Source: CAYQUO01 sp964420835 | Lineage (GTDB): Bacteria; Chloroflexota; Anaerolineae; Anaerolineales; Anaerolineaceae | Direction: 5' to 3' | Assembly: GCA_964420835.1 (NCBI GenBank) | Contig: CAYQUO010000013.1 | Coordinates: forward strand, 1 to 64,000 | DNA length: 64,000 nt | In this document: in pieces, positions 15,057 through 23,415 of the stretch | Position numbering within the stretch: position 1 is the first letter of the stretch | How the letters are laid out: each line of letters starts with the position of its first letter | Notes under the pieces: generated by a model | What the model saw: only the letters and a program-made list of their open reading frames with translations | What the model was told of the DNA's origin: nothing | Databases searched by the model: none | Made by a program: the position numbers and the translations under genes

Positions 15057-17006
15057 ATGTGTGGGATCACCGGTTTTATTGATCCTTCCCTTGGCAAGCA
15101 GGGAAGGATGAAAGAAATTGTTCTGAAGATGGCTGATGCCATCAGCCACCGCGGCCCCGATGAAGAAGGGGTCTTTGTTGACCCCGCCCATGGCGTTGCA
15201 TTTGGTTTTCGCAGGCTGGCGGTTTTGGACCTTTCCCCAACCGGCCACCAGCCAATGGTTTCCTCCAATGGCCGATTTGTGATCATATTCAACGGGGAAG
15301 TCTACAACCATAATGATCTGCGCCAGGAATTGGTCAGGCTGGGTCACAATTTCCGCGGGAGTTCGGATACGGAAGTTGTTTTGGAAGCCATATCTGAATG
15401 GGATATCCTGGTGGCTGTGGGCAAGTTGAACGGGATGTTCGCTTTTGCCCTGTGGGACAAGCAGGATAAACGCCTCCTGTTGGTCACAGACCGGCTGGGC
15501 ATCAAGCCGCTGTATTATGGCTGGAACAACGGCGTGTTCCTGTTCGGCTCGGTATTAAAGGCTTTGCGCGCCAACCCTTCCTTCCGCCCGGAGATTGATA
15601 GAAATTCCCTGGCGCTCTTCCTGCGGCACAACTACATCCCGAAGCCGTATTCCATTTACCAGGGCATTCGCAAGTTGCCGGGCGGCTCCATTCTGACTAT
15701 GGATCCCGGCCAGCCGCTTCCACGGATCAGCAGTTACTGGTCGGCCAGGGAGGTGGCTGAAACGGGCTTCGCCACCCCCTTCAGGGGCAGTGAAGCAGCA
15801 GCCCTGCAACAATTGGAAAGCCTGTTGTCCGAATCCGTGCGCCTGCGAATGATTGCCGACGTTCCACTGGGCGCCTTCCTCTCGGGCGGAGTGGATTCCT
15901 CAATGATCGTCGCCCTTATGCAGGCACAAAGCAGTGGGCCGGTGAAGACCTTTACCATAGGTTTCCATGAAACAGCCTATAACGAGGCCGAACACGCTAA
16001 AGTGGTGGCCGAACATCTGAAAACAGACCACACAGAATTTTATGTCACCCCCAGGGAAGCGTTGGATGTCATCCCGCTCCTTCCCGGCTTGTATGATGAA
16101 CCGTTCTCCGATTCATCGCAAATTCCCACTTACCTGGCAGCAAAACTTGCCCGCCAGGATGTTACGGTTGTCCTTTCGGGCGATGGCGGGGATGAGTTGT
16201 TTGCCGGGTATACCCGTTATGCCTGGGCAGAACTGGTCTGGAACCGGCTTGGAAGGCTGCCTCCGGGTGTCCGAAAGGGCATATCCCGCTTGTTGAAGTC
16301 CCGATCACCTGAAGCCTGGCAGTCCTTGTACAACCGCCTTGAACCGCTGATCCCGGGCCGGTCGCGCCAAACCCTGGTGGCAAATAAGATCTTCAAACTG
16401 GGGGAAATCCTCTTGGTGGACAGTCCCCAGGAAATGTACCGCTGGATGGTTTCTCACTGGACGGACCCGTCCGCCGTTGTTCTGGATGGCATAGAACCTC
16501 CGACCCAGTTGACCGACAGGGAGCGCTGGCCGGACATCCCTGAGTACACCCCCTGGATGATGGCCATGGACCTGCTGACCTATCTCCCTGATGACGGGCT
16601 GGTTAAGGTGGACAGGGCGACCATGGGAGTGGGACTGGAGGCCAGGGTGCCGTTGCTGGATGACCACCGGGTTGTGGAATTTGCCTGGAGTTTGCCCCTT
16701 AAAATGAAAATACGGCCTGGCAAGACGAAATGGCTGCTGCGACAACTGCTGTACAAGTATGTGCCTCCATCACTCATCGAACGCCCCAAGATGGGTTTCG
16801 CCATGCCCATCGATGCATGGCTGCGCGGGCCTCTTCGGGACTGGGCGGAAAGCCTGCTAGACGAAAACCGTTTGCGAAGAGAGGGCTTCTTTAACCCTGA
16901 ACCCATCCGACAAAAACTGGCCGCACACCTCGCCGGGCAGGCTGATTACCAGTACCCACTCTGGGATGTGTTGATGTTCGAGTCCTGGCTTGATACCTAT
17001 TCATAA
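15057..17006 (+). CDS. asnB: Asparagine synthase (glutamine-hydrolysing)
   Basis: The 649-residue protein joins a class II glutaminase domain, with nucleophile Cys2 (MCGITGF), to an ATP-dependent synthetase domain with the PP-loop SGGVDSS near residue 280. The start is set at the ATG directly before the cysteine because this residue must become N-terminal; two earlier in-frame ATGs at 15048 and 15054 would block it. It sits between two glycosyltransferases. Such AsnB paralogues often occur in polysaccharide clusters, where they may amidate a sugar acid rather than make free asparagine. Confidence 0.92.
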   Translation: MCGITGFIDPSLGKQGRMKEIVLKMADAISHRGPDEEGVFVDPAHGVAFGFRRLAVLDLSPTGHQPMVSSNGRFVIIFNGEVYNHNDLRQELVRLGHNFRGSSDTEVVLEAISEWDILVAVGKLNGMFAFALWDKQDKRLLLVTDRLGIKPLYYGWNNGVFLFGSVLKALRANPSFRPEIDRNSLALFLRHNYIPKPYSIYQGIRKLPGGSILTMDPGQPLPRISSYWSAREVAETGFATPFRGSEAAALQQLESLLSESVRLRMIADVPLGAFLSGGVDSSMIVALMQAQSSGPVKTFTIGFHETAYNEAEHAKVVAEHLKTDHTEFYVTPREALDVIPLLPGLYDEPFSDSSQIPTYLAAKLARQDVTVVLSGDGGDELFAGYTRYAWAELVWNRLGRLPPGVRKGISRLLKSRSPEAWQSLYNRLEPLIPGRSRQTLVANKIFKLGEILLVDSPQEMYRWMVSHWTDPSAVVLDGIEPPTQLTDRERWPDIPEYTPWMMAMDLLTYLPDDGLVKVDRATMGVGLEARVPLLDDHRVVEFAWSLPLKMKIRPGKTKWLLRQLLYKYVPPSLIERPKMGFAMPIDAWLRGPLRDWAESLLDENRLRREGFFNPEPIRQKLAAHLAGQADYQYPLWDVLMFESWLDTYS

Positions 17007-17014
17007 AATCCCTC

Positions 17015-18151
17015 ATGAAGATCATTCTCTTTGCCAATACGGACTGGTACCTTTACAACTTCAGGCTTCACCTGGCACATACCCTTAAAGCGGAAGGACA
17101 TGATGTGGTGCTGATTTCCCCTCCGGGGGAATATGGCCCACGCCTGAAGGAAGCCGGGTTTCGCTGGCAGCCGTTCACCTTTTCACGGCGGGGCGTCAAT
17201 CCACTGATCGAAGCTGGCACCCTTTTGCGTTTGGTCAATTTCTATGTAAATGAAAAACCAGACCTGGTACACCACTTTACGATCAAGTGTGTTTTATATG
17301 GCTCTTTGGCTGCGCACCGGGTGCGTGTCCCATACGTGATCAATGCCATTACCGGGCTGGGGTATGTGTTCCTGGCGAGGAACACGCTGGCAAGCCTCCT
17401 GAGGGGAGTGGTGCTGCGGCTGTACCGCCAGGCTTTGGAAGGGAGCGAGGTCATCTTCCAGAATCCGGATGATCGCGATCTGTTTGAACAGCTTGACTTG
17501 GTGAAGGCCGGGCAAAGCACGCTGATCCGGGGTTCCGGGATCGACACCAATTACTTTCATCCCTTTCCGGAGCAGGGCTCCCTGCCATTGGTCGCCCTTC
17601 CGGGGAGGCTGCTGTGGGACAAGGGTGTTGGAGAATTTGTGGAGGCAGCAAGGCGGCTGAAGGAAACAGGAGTGCGCGCCCGGTTTGCCCTGGTGGGCAA
17701 CAGTGACCCCGCCAATCCGGCTTCTGTCCCCCTGGATCGCCTCGGTATATGGCAAAAAGAGGGGGTGGTGGAATGGTGGGGCTGGCAGGAAGATATGCGC
17801 TCCGTGTACGCCCTGGCCCATATCATCTGCCTGCCGTCCTACAGGGAGGGCGTTCCACGTGCCCTGGCAGAGGCGGCTGCCTGTGGACGTCCACTGGTGG
17901 CAACTGATGTTCCCGGCTGCCGTGAGGTGGTATCCCACAACCGCAACGGGCTGCTGGTTCGATCACACGATGCCGAAGCCCTGGCACATGCCCTGCGCAT
18001 GTTGATCGAAAACCCATCCCTCCGTCGTAGGATGGGGGATGAGGGGCGCCGCATGGCCGAAGCGGAATTTTCTGATGACCGCATCACTGCTGAAACGCTG
18101 GCTGTGTACCGGCGGCTGGGGGTGCCGGGCCAAGCCGAAAAAAAGGGTTAA
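17015..18151 (+). CDS. Glycosyltransferase, family 4 (PglA/WbpX-like)
   Basis: The 378-residue protein starts MKIILFANTDWYLYNFRLHL and has the segment VINAITGLGYVF near residue 108, a feature of GT4 enzymes of the PglA type that extend undecaprenyl-linked sugars. The donor-binding block is SYREGVPRALAEAAACGRPL near residue 272. The gene lies two bases before a WecA/MraY-type transferase, which supports a role as an early transferase in lipid-linked glycan assembly. Confidence 0.87.
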   Translation: MKIILFANTDWYLYNFRLHLAHTLKAEGHDVVLISPPGEYGPRLKEAGFRWQPFTFSRRGVNPLIEAGTLLRLVNFYVNEKPDLVHHFTIKCVLYGSLAAHRVRVPYVINAITGLGYVFLARNTLASLLRGVVLRLYRQALEGSEVIFQNPDDRDLFEQLDLVKAGQSTLIRGSGIDTNYFHPFPEQGSLPLVALPGRLLWDKGVGEFVEAARRLKETGVRARFALVGNSDPANPASVPLDRLGIWQKEGVVEWWGWQEDMRSVYALAHIICLPSYREGVPRALAEAAACGRPLVATDVPGCREVVSHNRNGLLVRSHDAEALAHALRMLIENPSLRRRMGDEGRRMAEAEFSDDRITAETLAVYRRLGVPGQAEKKG

Positions 18152-18153
18152 TC

Positions 18154-19200
18154 ATGCCGGCGACCTCCTCCATTTTCCTGGGCATTCTCTCCGGGCTTGT
18201 ATTAACCCTCGTCACGGGTCGTTTGGCGATCCGGGCAGCCCGGCGGTTCGGCTTAATGGATTTGCCGGGAAGGGCGCCTCACAAGGTGCATGCCTCTCCC
18301 ATGCCCTATGCCGGTGGCATGGCTCTTGTTGGTTCGGTTGTCATCCTGATGTTCCTATATGGACTGTGGCACGACCGACAACTGGCATGCATCTTGGCGG
18401 GAGCGTTGATTGTTTTCGCTGAAGCATTGATCGACGATTTTCGTACGCTGCCGGCGCTGCCAAAACTAACCGCCCAGGTCGCTGCCTCCATAGTGCTGGT
18501 GAGTGCCGGTATCCGCGTTGCCATTTTTGAAGCCCCCAGTTTTTTCTGGCATGGGCAGGGGATGCTCTTTGTGGCACTGGACATGGCCATTACCCTGATT
18601 TGGCTGGTGGGCATCACCAATTCCATGAACATGATCGACAGCATGGATGGAATTGTGGCTGGTTTAAGCGGCTGGGCGTTCGCTTTTTTCATGCTTACAA
18701 CGCAGGATGGTGGCCAGGTGAACCTTTCCATGTTCAGTGCCATCCTGGCAGGAATTTCCCTTGGGCTGGTGTACTACAACCGTTCGCCGGCCCGCCTCTT
18801 CCTGGGGGATTCCGGCGCCCAAACCATTGGTTTTCTGTTGGCGGCAGTGTCCATTCTTTATGCCCCCCACGAATACCCGCAAACCACATCCTGGTTCATA
18901 CCCATCCTCGTCCTGGGTGTGCCGATTTTTGACACCACCCTTGTCGTCTTATCGCGTGTGCGAAGGGGACACCCGTTCTATATCGGCCGGTTGGACCATA
19001 CCTATCATCGGTTGGTTGTATTGGGGATGGACCCTAACCGGGCGGTGATGTCAATACACCTCGCCGCTGTGATTCTGGAATGCCTTGCCTTTTTTGCGGT
19101 TGGCCTAACCACGGCTGGGGCGAACAGTATGTTCGCACTTTGCCTGTTGGTTGGGGCGGCAGGCATCCTGTGGCTGGACAACCGCAGGCGCTGGACCTAA
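18154..19200 (+). CDS. Undecaprenyl-phosphate glycosyl-1-phosphate transferase (WecA/MraY family)
   Basis: This integral membrane enzyme family moves a sugar 1-phosphate from a UDP-sugar to undecaprenyl phosphate. The 348-residue protein has about ten transmembrane segments, the Asp94-Asp95 pair (IDDFRTL), the NMIDSMDG motif with Asp162 and Asp165, and LFLGDSG near residue 215. These are the catalytic aspartates of the family. It closes a four-gene set with two glycosyltransferases and AsnB and would start the glycan on the lipid carrier. Confidence 0.93.
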   Translation: MPATSSIFLGILSGLVLTLVTGRLAIRAARRFGLMDLPGRAPHKVHASPMPYAGGMALVGSVVILMFLYGLWHDRQLACILAGALIVFAEALIDDFRTLPALPKLTAQVAASIVLVSAGIRVAIFEAPSFFWHGQGMLFVALDMAITLIWLVGITNSMNMIDSMDGIVAGLSGWAFAFFMLTTQDGGQVNLSMFSAILAGISLGLVYYNRSPARLFLGDSGAQTIGFLLAAVSILYAPHEYPQTTSWFIPILVLGVPIFDTTLVVLSRVRRGHPFYIGRLDHTYHRLVVLGMDPNRAVMSIHLAAVILECLAFFAVGLTTAGANSMFALCLLVGAAGILWLDNRRRWT

Positions 19201-19237
19201 ACCCCCTTGTTTTCCGGGGTTGCTCCACCTGCCGGCG

Positions 19238-20257
19238 TCAGGTGGATGGTATCCCCTGGCGGTTCATTAATTGCACCAACAGGATGGCCCCGAGCATCAT
19301 CCCACAACCGAGGATCTGCAGACCGCCGAGCTTTTCGCCCAGGAACAGGTAGCCAGAAATGGCGGCGAACACCGATTCGGAACTGAGGATAATGGATGCA
19401 TCGGCGGGGGGAGCCATACGCTGGGCGTATGCCTGCAGGGTATACGCCAGGCCAACGGAAATGACCCCGGCATAGAGCAGCGCCCACCACAGCCCGGGCA
19501 GCCCGGGAAGGGAGCCCTGCTCTGTAAAGAATCCGGTCACCAGGCTGAGGGTGCCACAGACCAGGTACTGGCCGATGGAAAACGCCAACAGATCCATTTT
19601 TTTAATGACCCGCCCGAGAAGGACCATGTGCCCCGCCCAAAAACCTGCCCCAATCAACTCCAACACATCCCCCGGGTTGATCTGCATGGATGTCCCCACG
19701 CTGAGCAGGTACATTCCGAAGACGGCCAGAAGGGCTGAGAACCACAAGGCCAGGCTTTGTTTCTGCCGCCAGCCTGCCCAAAGGATGACTGGAACAAGGA
19801 TCACATACAGCCCGGTGATAAAACCGGCATTGGCAGCCGTCGTGTAAACCAACCCGGCCTGCTGGATGGCACTCCCCCCAAACAACAGTGTGCCAGCCAG
19901 AAGGATGGGCCCCAAGGGGCCCTGCAGCGATCGCCCCCTGTGTTTAATGAATGGCACCAGAACGAGCGCACCGAGCAAAAAGCGTATCCCGTTGAAAAAG
20001 AAGGTTCCCACCTCCAAAGCGGCAATGCGTTGGGCGACGAACACCGTGCCGTAAAAGGCAGCCACCAGCAACAACACCAGGTCTGCCTGCAGGCGCCTGG
20101 CGGTGGCCGATTTACCGTCTTTCGTGGCTGGCAATAATTCAACCCCGGGTGAAATTGGGCTATTCAATCGGTTTTCTATCCTCCATGTTGCAAAAGCGGT
20201 CACGAGGAGCGCATCTCCCAATAAGGCTGGCAGTTCCTGTTGACCAACACCATCCAA
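19238..20257 (-). CDS. EamA/DMT-family transporter
   Basis: The protein has two EamA repeats with about ten transmembrane helices between residues 56 and 335, the usual form of drug/metabolite exporters. No substrate can be inferred. The start is uncertain: this frame begins at 20257, but a TTG at 20134 (about 14 residues before the first helix) would give the 298-residue size more usual in the family. It is convergent with the plus-strand glycan cluster. Confidence 0.82.
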   Translation of the reverse strand: MDGVGQQELPALLGDALLVTAFATWRIENRLNSPISPGVELLPATKDGKSATARRLQADLVLLLVAAFYGTVFVAQRIAALEVGTFFFNGIRFLLGALVLVPFIKHRGRSLQGPLGPILLAGTLLFGGSAIQQAGLVYTTAANAGFITGLYVILVPVILWAGWRQKQSLALWFSALLAVFGMYLLSVGTSMQINPGDVLELIGAGFWAGHMVLLGRVIKKMDLLAFSIGQYLVCGTLSLVTGFFTEQGSLPGLPGLWWALLYAGVISVGLAYTLQAYAQRMAPPADASIILSSESVFAAISGYLFLGEKLGGLQILGCGMMLGAILLVQLMNRQGIPST

Positions 20258-20355
20258 CCGCCATCATCTCCATTGACCGGGCACCTTGTTCGTCAAAGGG
20301 GAAAAGGCAGGGATTAACCCTTGCAGGCTGTGAATTTCCAATGCAATCCTTTGGA

Positions 20356-21135
20356 TTAATTGGTTTTAAGGCCGAATTTTTGTTCAAAGCGATCAAGTAT
20401 GTTCAGCAGGTCTGGCGTTAACCGGTTGCGGGTTTCACGGACGATCTCCTGTGGAACCTCACCATAGAACGCTTGGGCGACTCCCCCTGCAATGCAGGCT
20501 TGGGTATCACTGTCACCGCCAAGGGATACGGCGTTGCGTATGGTATCTTCATAACTGTTCGACTCCAGGAATGCGATCATGGCTTCGGAGACGGACCCCT
20601 GGCAGGTTTCATTAAAAACATGGCTTGGCCGTATGGACGCCAGTGTTCGCAACAGGTCATACCCAAAGCGTTTGCTTAGTTGTTGGCGGATTTCGGTTTT
20701 ATCCGCACCGGAGCGGGCCAGGAAGATCGCCAGCGCGGTCGCCCGGGCACCCTTGATACCCTCCGGGTGGTTATGGGTTACCCCGGCGGAACGTTCAGCC
20801 TCCAGCAGGACCTCTTCCTCGGTGTTAAAGGCAAAACCAACCGGGCTGACGCGCATGGCGGATCCATTGCCGAAACTGTTGTACGGGCGGGGATCCTGGG
20901 AATGAAGCCAGCGGGCGAACAAACCGCCGTACCCGGCGTGGGGATGTGCCCGGCCCAGTTTGCGCATCTCTCCCTCGTAATCCCCTCCGCCAAGGATCGC
21001 ACTGGCGATGGCCAGGGTCATCACGGTATCATCCGTAAAACGGGATCCTTCTGAGAACAGGGGAAATTTTGTCGTCTTGATGGGGTTGAATTCATATGTT
21101 GAACCGATGACATCGCCTGCGATTGCTCCGATCAT
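20356..21135 (-). CDS. ADP-ribosylglycohydrolase-family protein
   Basis: The 259-residue protein has the start MIGAIAGDVIGSTYE, the metal-binding motif RFTDDTVMTLAIA near residue 32 and GGDSDTQACIAGGVAQAFYG near residue 209. These are the paired aspartate sites of the DraG/ARH family, which removes ADP-ribose from proteins or small molecules with two Mg or Mn ions. The ATG at 21135 follows GAGGAGG. No partner ADP-ribosyltransferase lies near it. Confidence 0.9.
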   Translation of the reverse strand: MIGAIAGDVIGSTYEFNPIKTTKFPLFSEGSRFTDDTVMTLAIASAILGGGDYEGEMRKLGRAHPHAGYGGLFARWLHSQDPRPYNSFGNGSAMRVSPVGFAFNTEEEVLLEAERSAGVTHNHPEGIKGARATALAIFLARSGADKTEIRQQLSKRFGYDLLRTLASIRPSHVFNETCQGSVSEAMIAFLESNSYEDTIRNAVSLGGDSDTQACIAGGVAQAFYGEVPQEIVRETRNRLTPDLLNILDRFEQKFGLKTN

Positions 21136-21194
21136 TTGGTTGCCTCCTCGATATGAAGTGTGAAGTGGGTTTGCCTGACCCATGCAACTGGTTG

Positions 21195-21842
21195 CTATTT
21201 CCCTGTCTTGAACAAGCCTGCCGGGTTCGCCATCATCATGCCAGCCTTCAGGCTGATCTCGCTGGCGGGGGTAAGGTTTTTTGCCATAACTTCCGTGATC
21301 ACCAGGTATTTGCGCGCCCGGTCCAGCCTGTTTTCAATGGCGTTTCTTGGATCATCCCGGGTCATCCACTCCTCAGGATCAAAAGGGGTCAGATCAACCG
21401 GTTGTGTATAAGACCGCAAGGTCATCATTCCATCGGCGTTAAAGAAATCCTCAAAATAAGACATGACCAGTTCCCGCAGGCTGCGGTACACCGGGAAACG
21501 TGAGCGCAAGCCGGTAAAGTTGGATTTGGCAACACAACCCCAGGCCCTATTTTTCCGATATACAGCCAGCACGTGATCATCATCCGTGCCCGGCTCGGGC
21601 AGGAGGTCAACCAGCATGGGGGCATGTCCAAGGATTCGCAGGGCTGCTGCGGCAAAGAGCGCTCCATCCATGCAATTGGCCAGGCGTTCCCGCAGCACGC
21701 CCAGTGGGCAACGTCCGAACGGGTCCACGCTGTATGGTGTGCCGTCCAGGAAGTCCTGGATGGCTGCCGGAGAGCTGAGGCTTTCAATCAACGAACGCTC
21801 CTGATTGGTCAAAGCCTGATAAAAATTTTGTATTCCATTCAT
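21195..21842 (-). CDS. Transglutaminase-like conserved protein
   Basis: The 215-residue protein has a cysteine in NCMDGALFAAAALRILGH, then DDDHVLAVYR and KSNFTGLR, the Cys-His-Asx order of transglutaminase/papain-like folds. Similar proteins are widespread and uncharacterised to my knowledge. The ATG at 21842 lies behind GAGGGAG. It is divergent from the plus-strand gene at 22035. No function is proposed beyond a possible thiol hydrolase or acyltransferase. Confidence 0.7.
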   Translation of the reverse strand: MNGIQNFYQALTNQERSLIESLSSPAAIQDFLDGTPYSVDPFGRCPLGVLRERLANCMDGALFAAAALRILGHAPMLVDLLPEPGTDDDHVLAVYRKNRAWGCVAKSNFTGLRSRFPVYRSLRELVMSYFEDFFNADGMMTLRSYTQPVDLTPFDPEEWMTRDDPRNAIENRLDRARKYLVITEVMAKNLTPASEISLKAGMMMANPAGLFKTGK

Positions 21843-21991
21843 GGCTCCCTCGTTTAACATACCCCAATTGTATCCTGTAAACCTGCCATGGCTGAGGTTC
21901 GACGAGAATGAGGGAAAAGCAAAAGGCGGATGCCAAATTCCCTCCTTTTGGCTTCCCACAGGGGCAACTACCCATCCTGACCAGCCCGGCG

Positions 21992-21997
21992 TATAAT
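21992..21997 (+). promoter_or_regulatory. Promoter -10 for the membrane-protein/kinase operon
   Basis: A perfect TATAAT lies about 38 bases before the ATG at 22035, with no clear -35 element. The gene has a strong AGGAGGAG ribosome binding site, so unlike several others in the window this transcript is leadered. Confidence 0.55.
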
Positions 21998-22034
21998 CAA
22001 TGCCATAATGGGCATGATCTGAACAGGAGGAGAA

Positions 22035-22415
22035 ATGAGCGGGTCTGGCATGGGGCGCACGAAGCGTTTCATCTGGTTTGGCGTTATGATCATCCTTGGC
22101 ATCCTTGCAGGGCTTGGCTATGGCTGGATGATGAACCCGGTACGTTACATTGATACTGGACCTGACACCCTGCGCTCTGATTACAAGGCGGATTACGTGT
22201 TGATGGTTGCCGAAACCTATTCGGCAGATCAGAACCTGCCCCTGGCCCAGTTCCGCCTTGGGCGCCTTGGCGGAAGCACCCCGTTGCGACCGGTTCAAGA
22301 GGCGATTCTTACCGCGCAACAGCTGGGATACAATGAAAATGACATGGCTATGCTGGCGCGGCTGGCAGAAGCGCTGCAGGGAGGGGATACTGTGCCACCG
22401 GGAGGGACGCCATGA
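22035..22415 (+). CDS. Membrane-anchored protein, paralogue of the next gene
   Basis: The 126-residue protein has a short basic start, one transmembrane helix at about residues 11-31 and the sequence WMMNPVRYIDTGPDTLRSDYK followed by a soluble helical segment. The gene at 22412 repeats this plan (WMINPVRFVDTDPSSMRPEF), so the two arose by duplication. They overlap by four bases. No known family is recognised. A histidine kinase follows, so a sensing or accessory role is possible. Confidence 0.75.
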   Translation: MSGSGMGRTKRFIWFGVMIILGILAGLGYGWMMNPVRYIDTGPDTLRSDYKADYVLMVAETYSADQNLPLAQFRLGRLGGSTPLRPVQEAILTAQQLGYNENDMAMLARLAEALQGGDTVPPGGTP

Positions 22416-23281
22416 GCGAAAACCGCGGTCCCTGGTACCTGTTCACCGGGTTGTTCCTTGGGCTTGTTGCCGGCCTGGCCTATTCCTGGATGATCAACCC
22501 GGTCCGTTTTGTCGATACAGATCCCTCTTCCATGCGACCCGAATTTAAGGACGAATTTCGGGGACTGATCGCTGAAGCCTACAATGTCAATAATGACCTG
22601 GGGCGTGCCCGTTTGCGCCTCGGCCTGTTAAAAGACAAGGACCCACAAAAGGCTTTGGCTGAACAGGCTTCCAGGCTGCTGGCAGTGGATGGACAATCCA
22701 ACCAGGCAAAATTGATCTCCAGACTGGCAAAAGACTTGTTAAACCCCCCCATAGCCCCAACCGAGGCGCCTGAACAACCTGCAGCACCGGCAACGGCAAC
22801 CCCTGGAGAAGGCACCCCGGCATCCCCTTCTGCCACTCCCGAGGAGGGCATCATGGTGAAAACCCCCACGCCGGGGGAAAGGACTCCGGTGGTTGAATTC
22901 ACGCTCCGCCCCACGCAAACCACCCGGCCGACATTGAGCGCCCCCTTCGCCATTGAAGAACAGACCAGTTTTTGCGACCCGGAACTTCCCCAAGGCCTGC
23001 TTCAGGTGGAAGTCTTTGACAATGCAGGCAGGCCTGTATCGGGTGTTCGCATCACCATCACCTGGGAAGGCGGGCAGGAATCCTTTTTTACCGGTTTATA
23101 TCCACGCATCTCCCCGGGGTATGCCGATTATGTTATGGAGCCGGGAACCCTGTACAGTCTGCAGGCAGGGGAAGGGGGGGAGATCGCCCGGGGCATCTCC
23201 ACGAAACCTTGTGCCAGCCCGGGCGGAGGAAGCACGCCTGGTTCAGCCTGGGAAAATATCAGGATCAAGTTCAAGCAATAA
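22412..23281 (+). CDS. Membrane-anchored protein with C-terminal Ig-like domain
   Basis: The 289-residue protein has one N-terminal transmembrane helix (about residues 8-28) and a helical segment like that of its upstream neighbour. A Thr/Pro/Ala-rich linker (residues 110-185) leads to a beta-rich C-terminal domain (GLLQVEVFDNAGRPVSGVRI) that looks like an extracellular Ig-like or Cna-B-like fold. It is probably anchored to the membrane and exposed outside. Function unknown. Confidence 0.75.
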   Translation: MSENRGPWYLFTGLFLGLVAGLAYSWMINPVRFVDTDPSSMRPEFKDEFRGLIAEAYNVNNDLGRARLRLGLLKDKDPQKALAEQASRLLAVDGQSNQAKLISRLAKDLLNPPIAPTEAPEQPAAPATATPGEGTPASPSATPEEGIMVKTPTPGERTPVVEFTLRPTQTTRPTLSAPFAIEEQTSFCDPELPQGLLQVEVFDNAGRPVSGVRITITWEGGQESFFTGLYPRISPGYADYVMEPGTLYSLQAGEGGEIARGISTKPCASPGGGSTPGSAWENIRIKFKQ

Positions 23282-23415
23282 GGGGTAATAATGGCCTGGA
23301 AGGCGGCTGGCAACTTGGCCGGGATACGAAAAGCCGAAAAAAAACACCATCTTTTCACGAAGAAGGATCGTTCTCTGCTGTTCGATTTCCCAAAATTAAT
23401 TTTCGGAGGGTTGTG

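Noticed and set aside
21843..22319. N-terminal extension of the transglutaminase-like protein
   Set aside because: The sequence has no domain character, lies antisense to the promoter and start of the gene at 22035, and a GAGGGAG site precedes the ATG at 21842.
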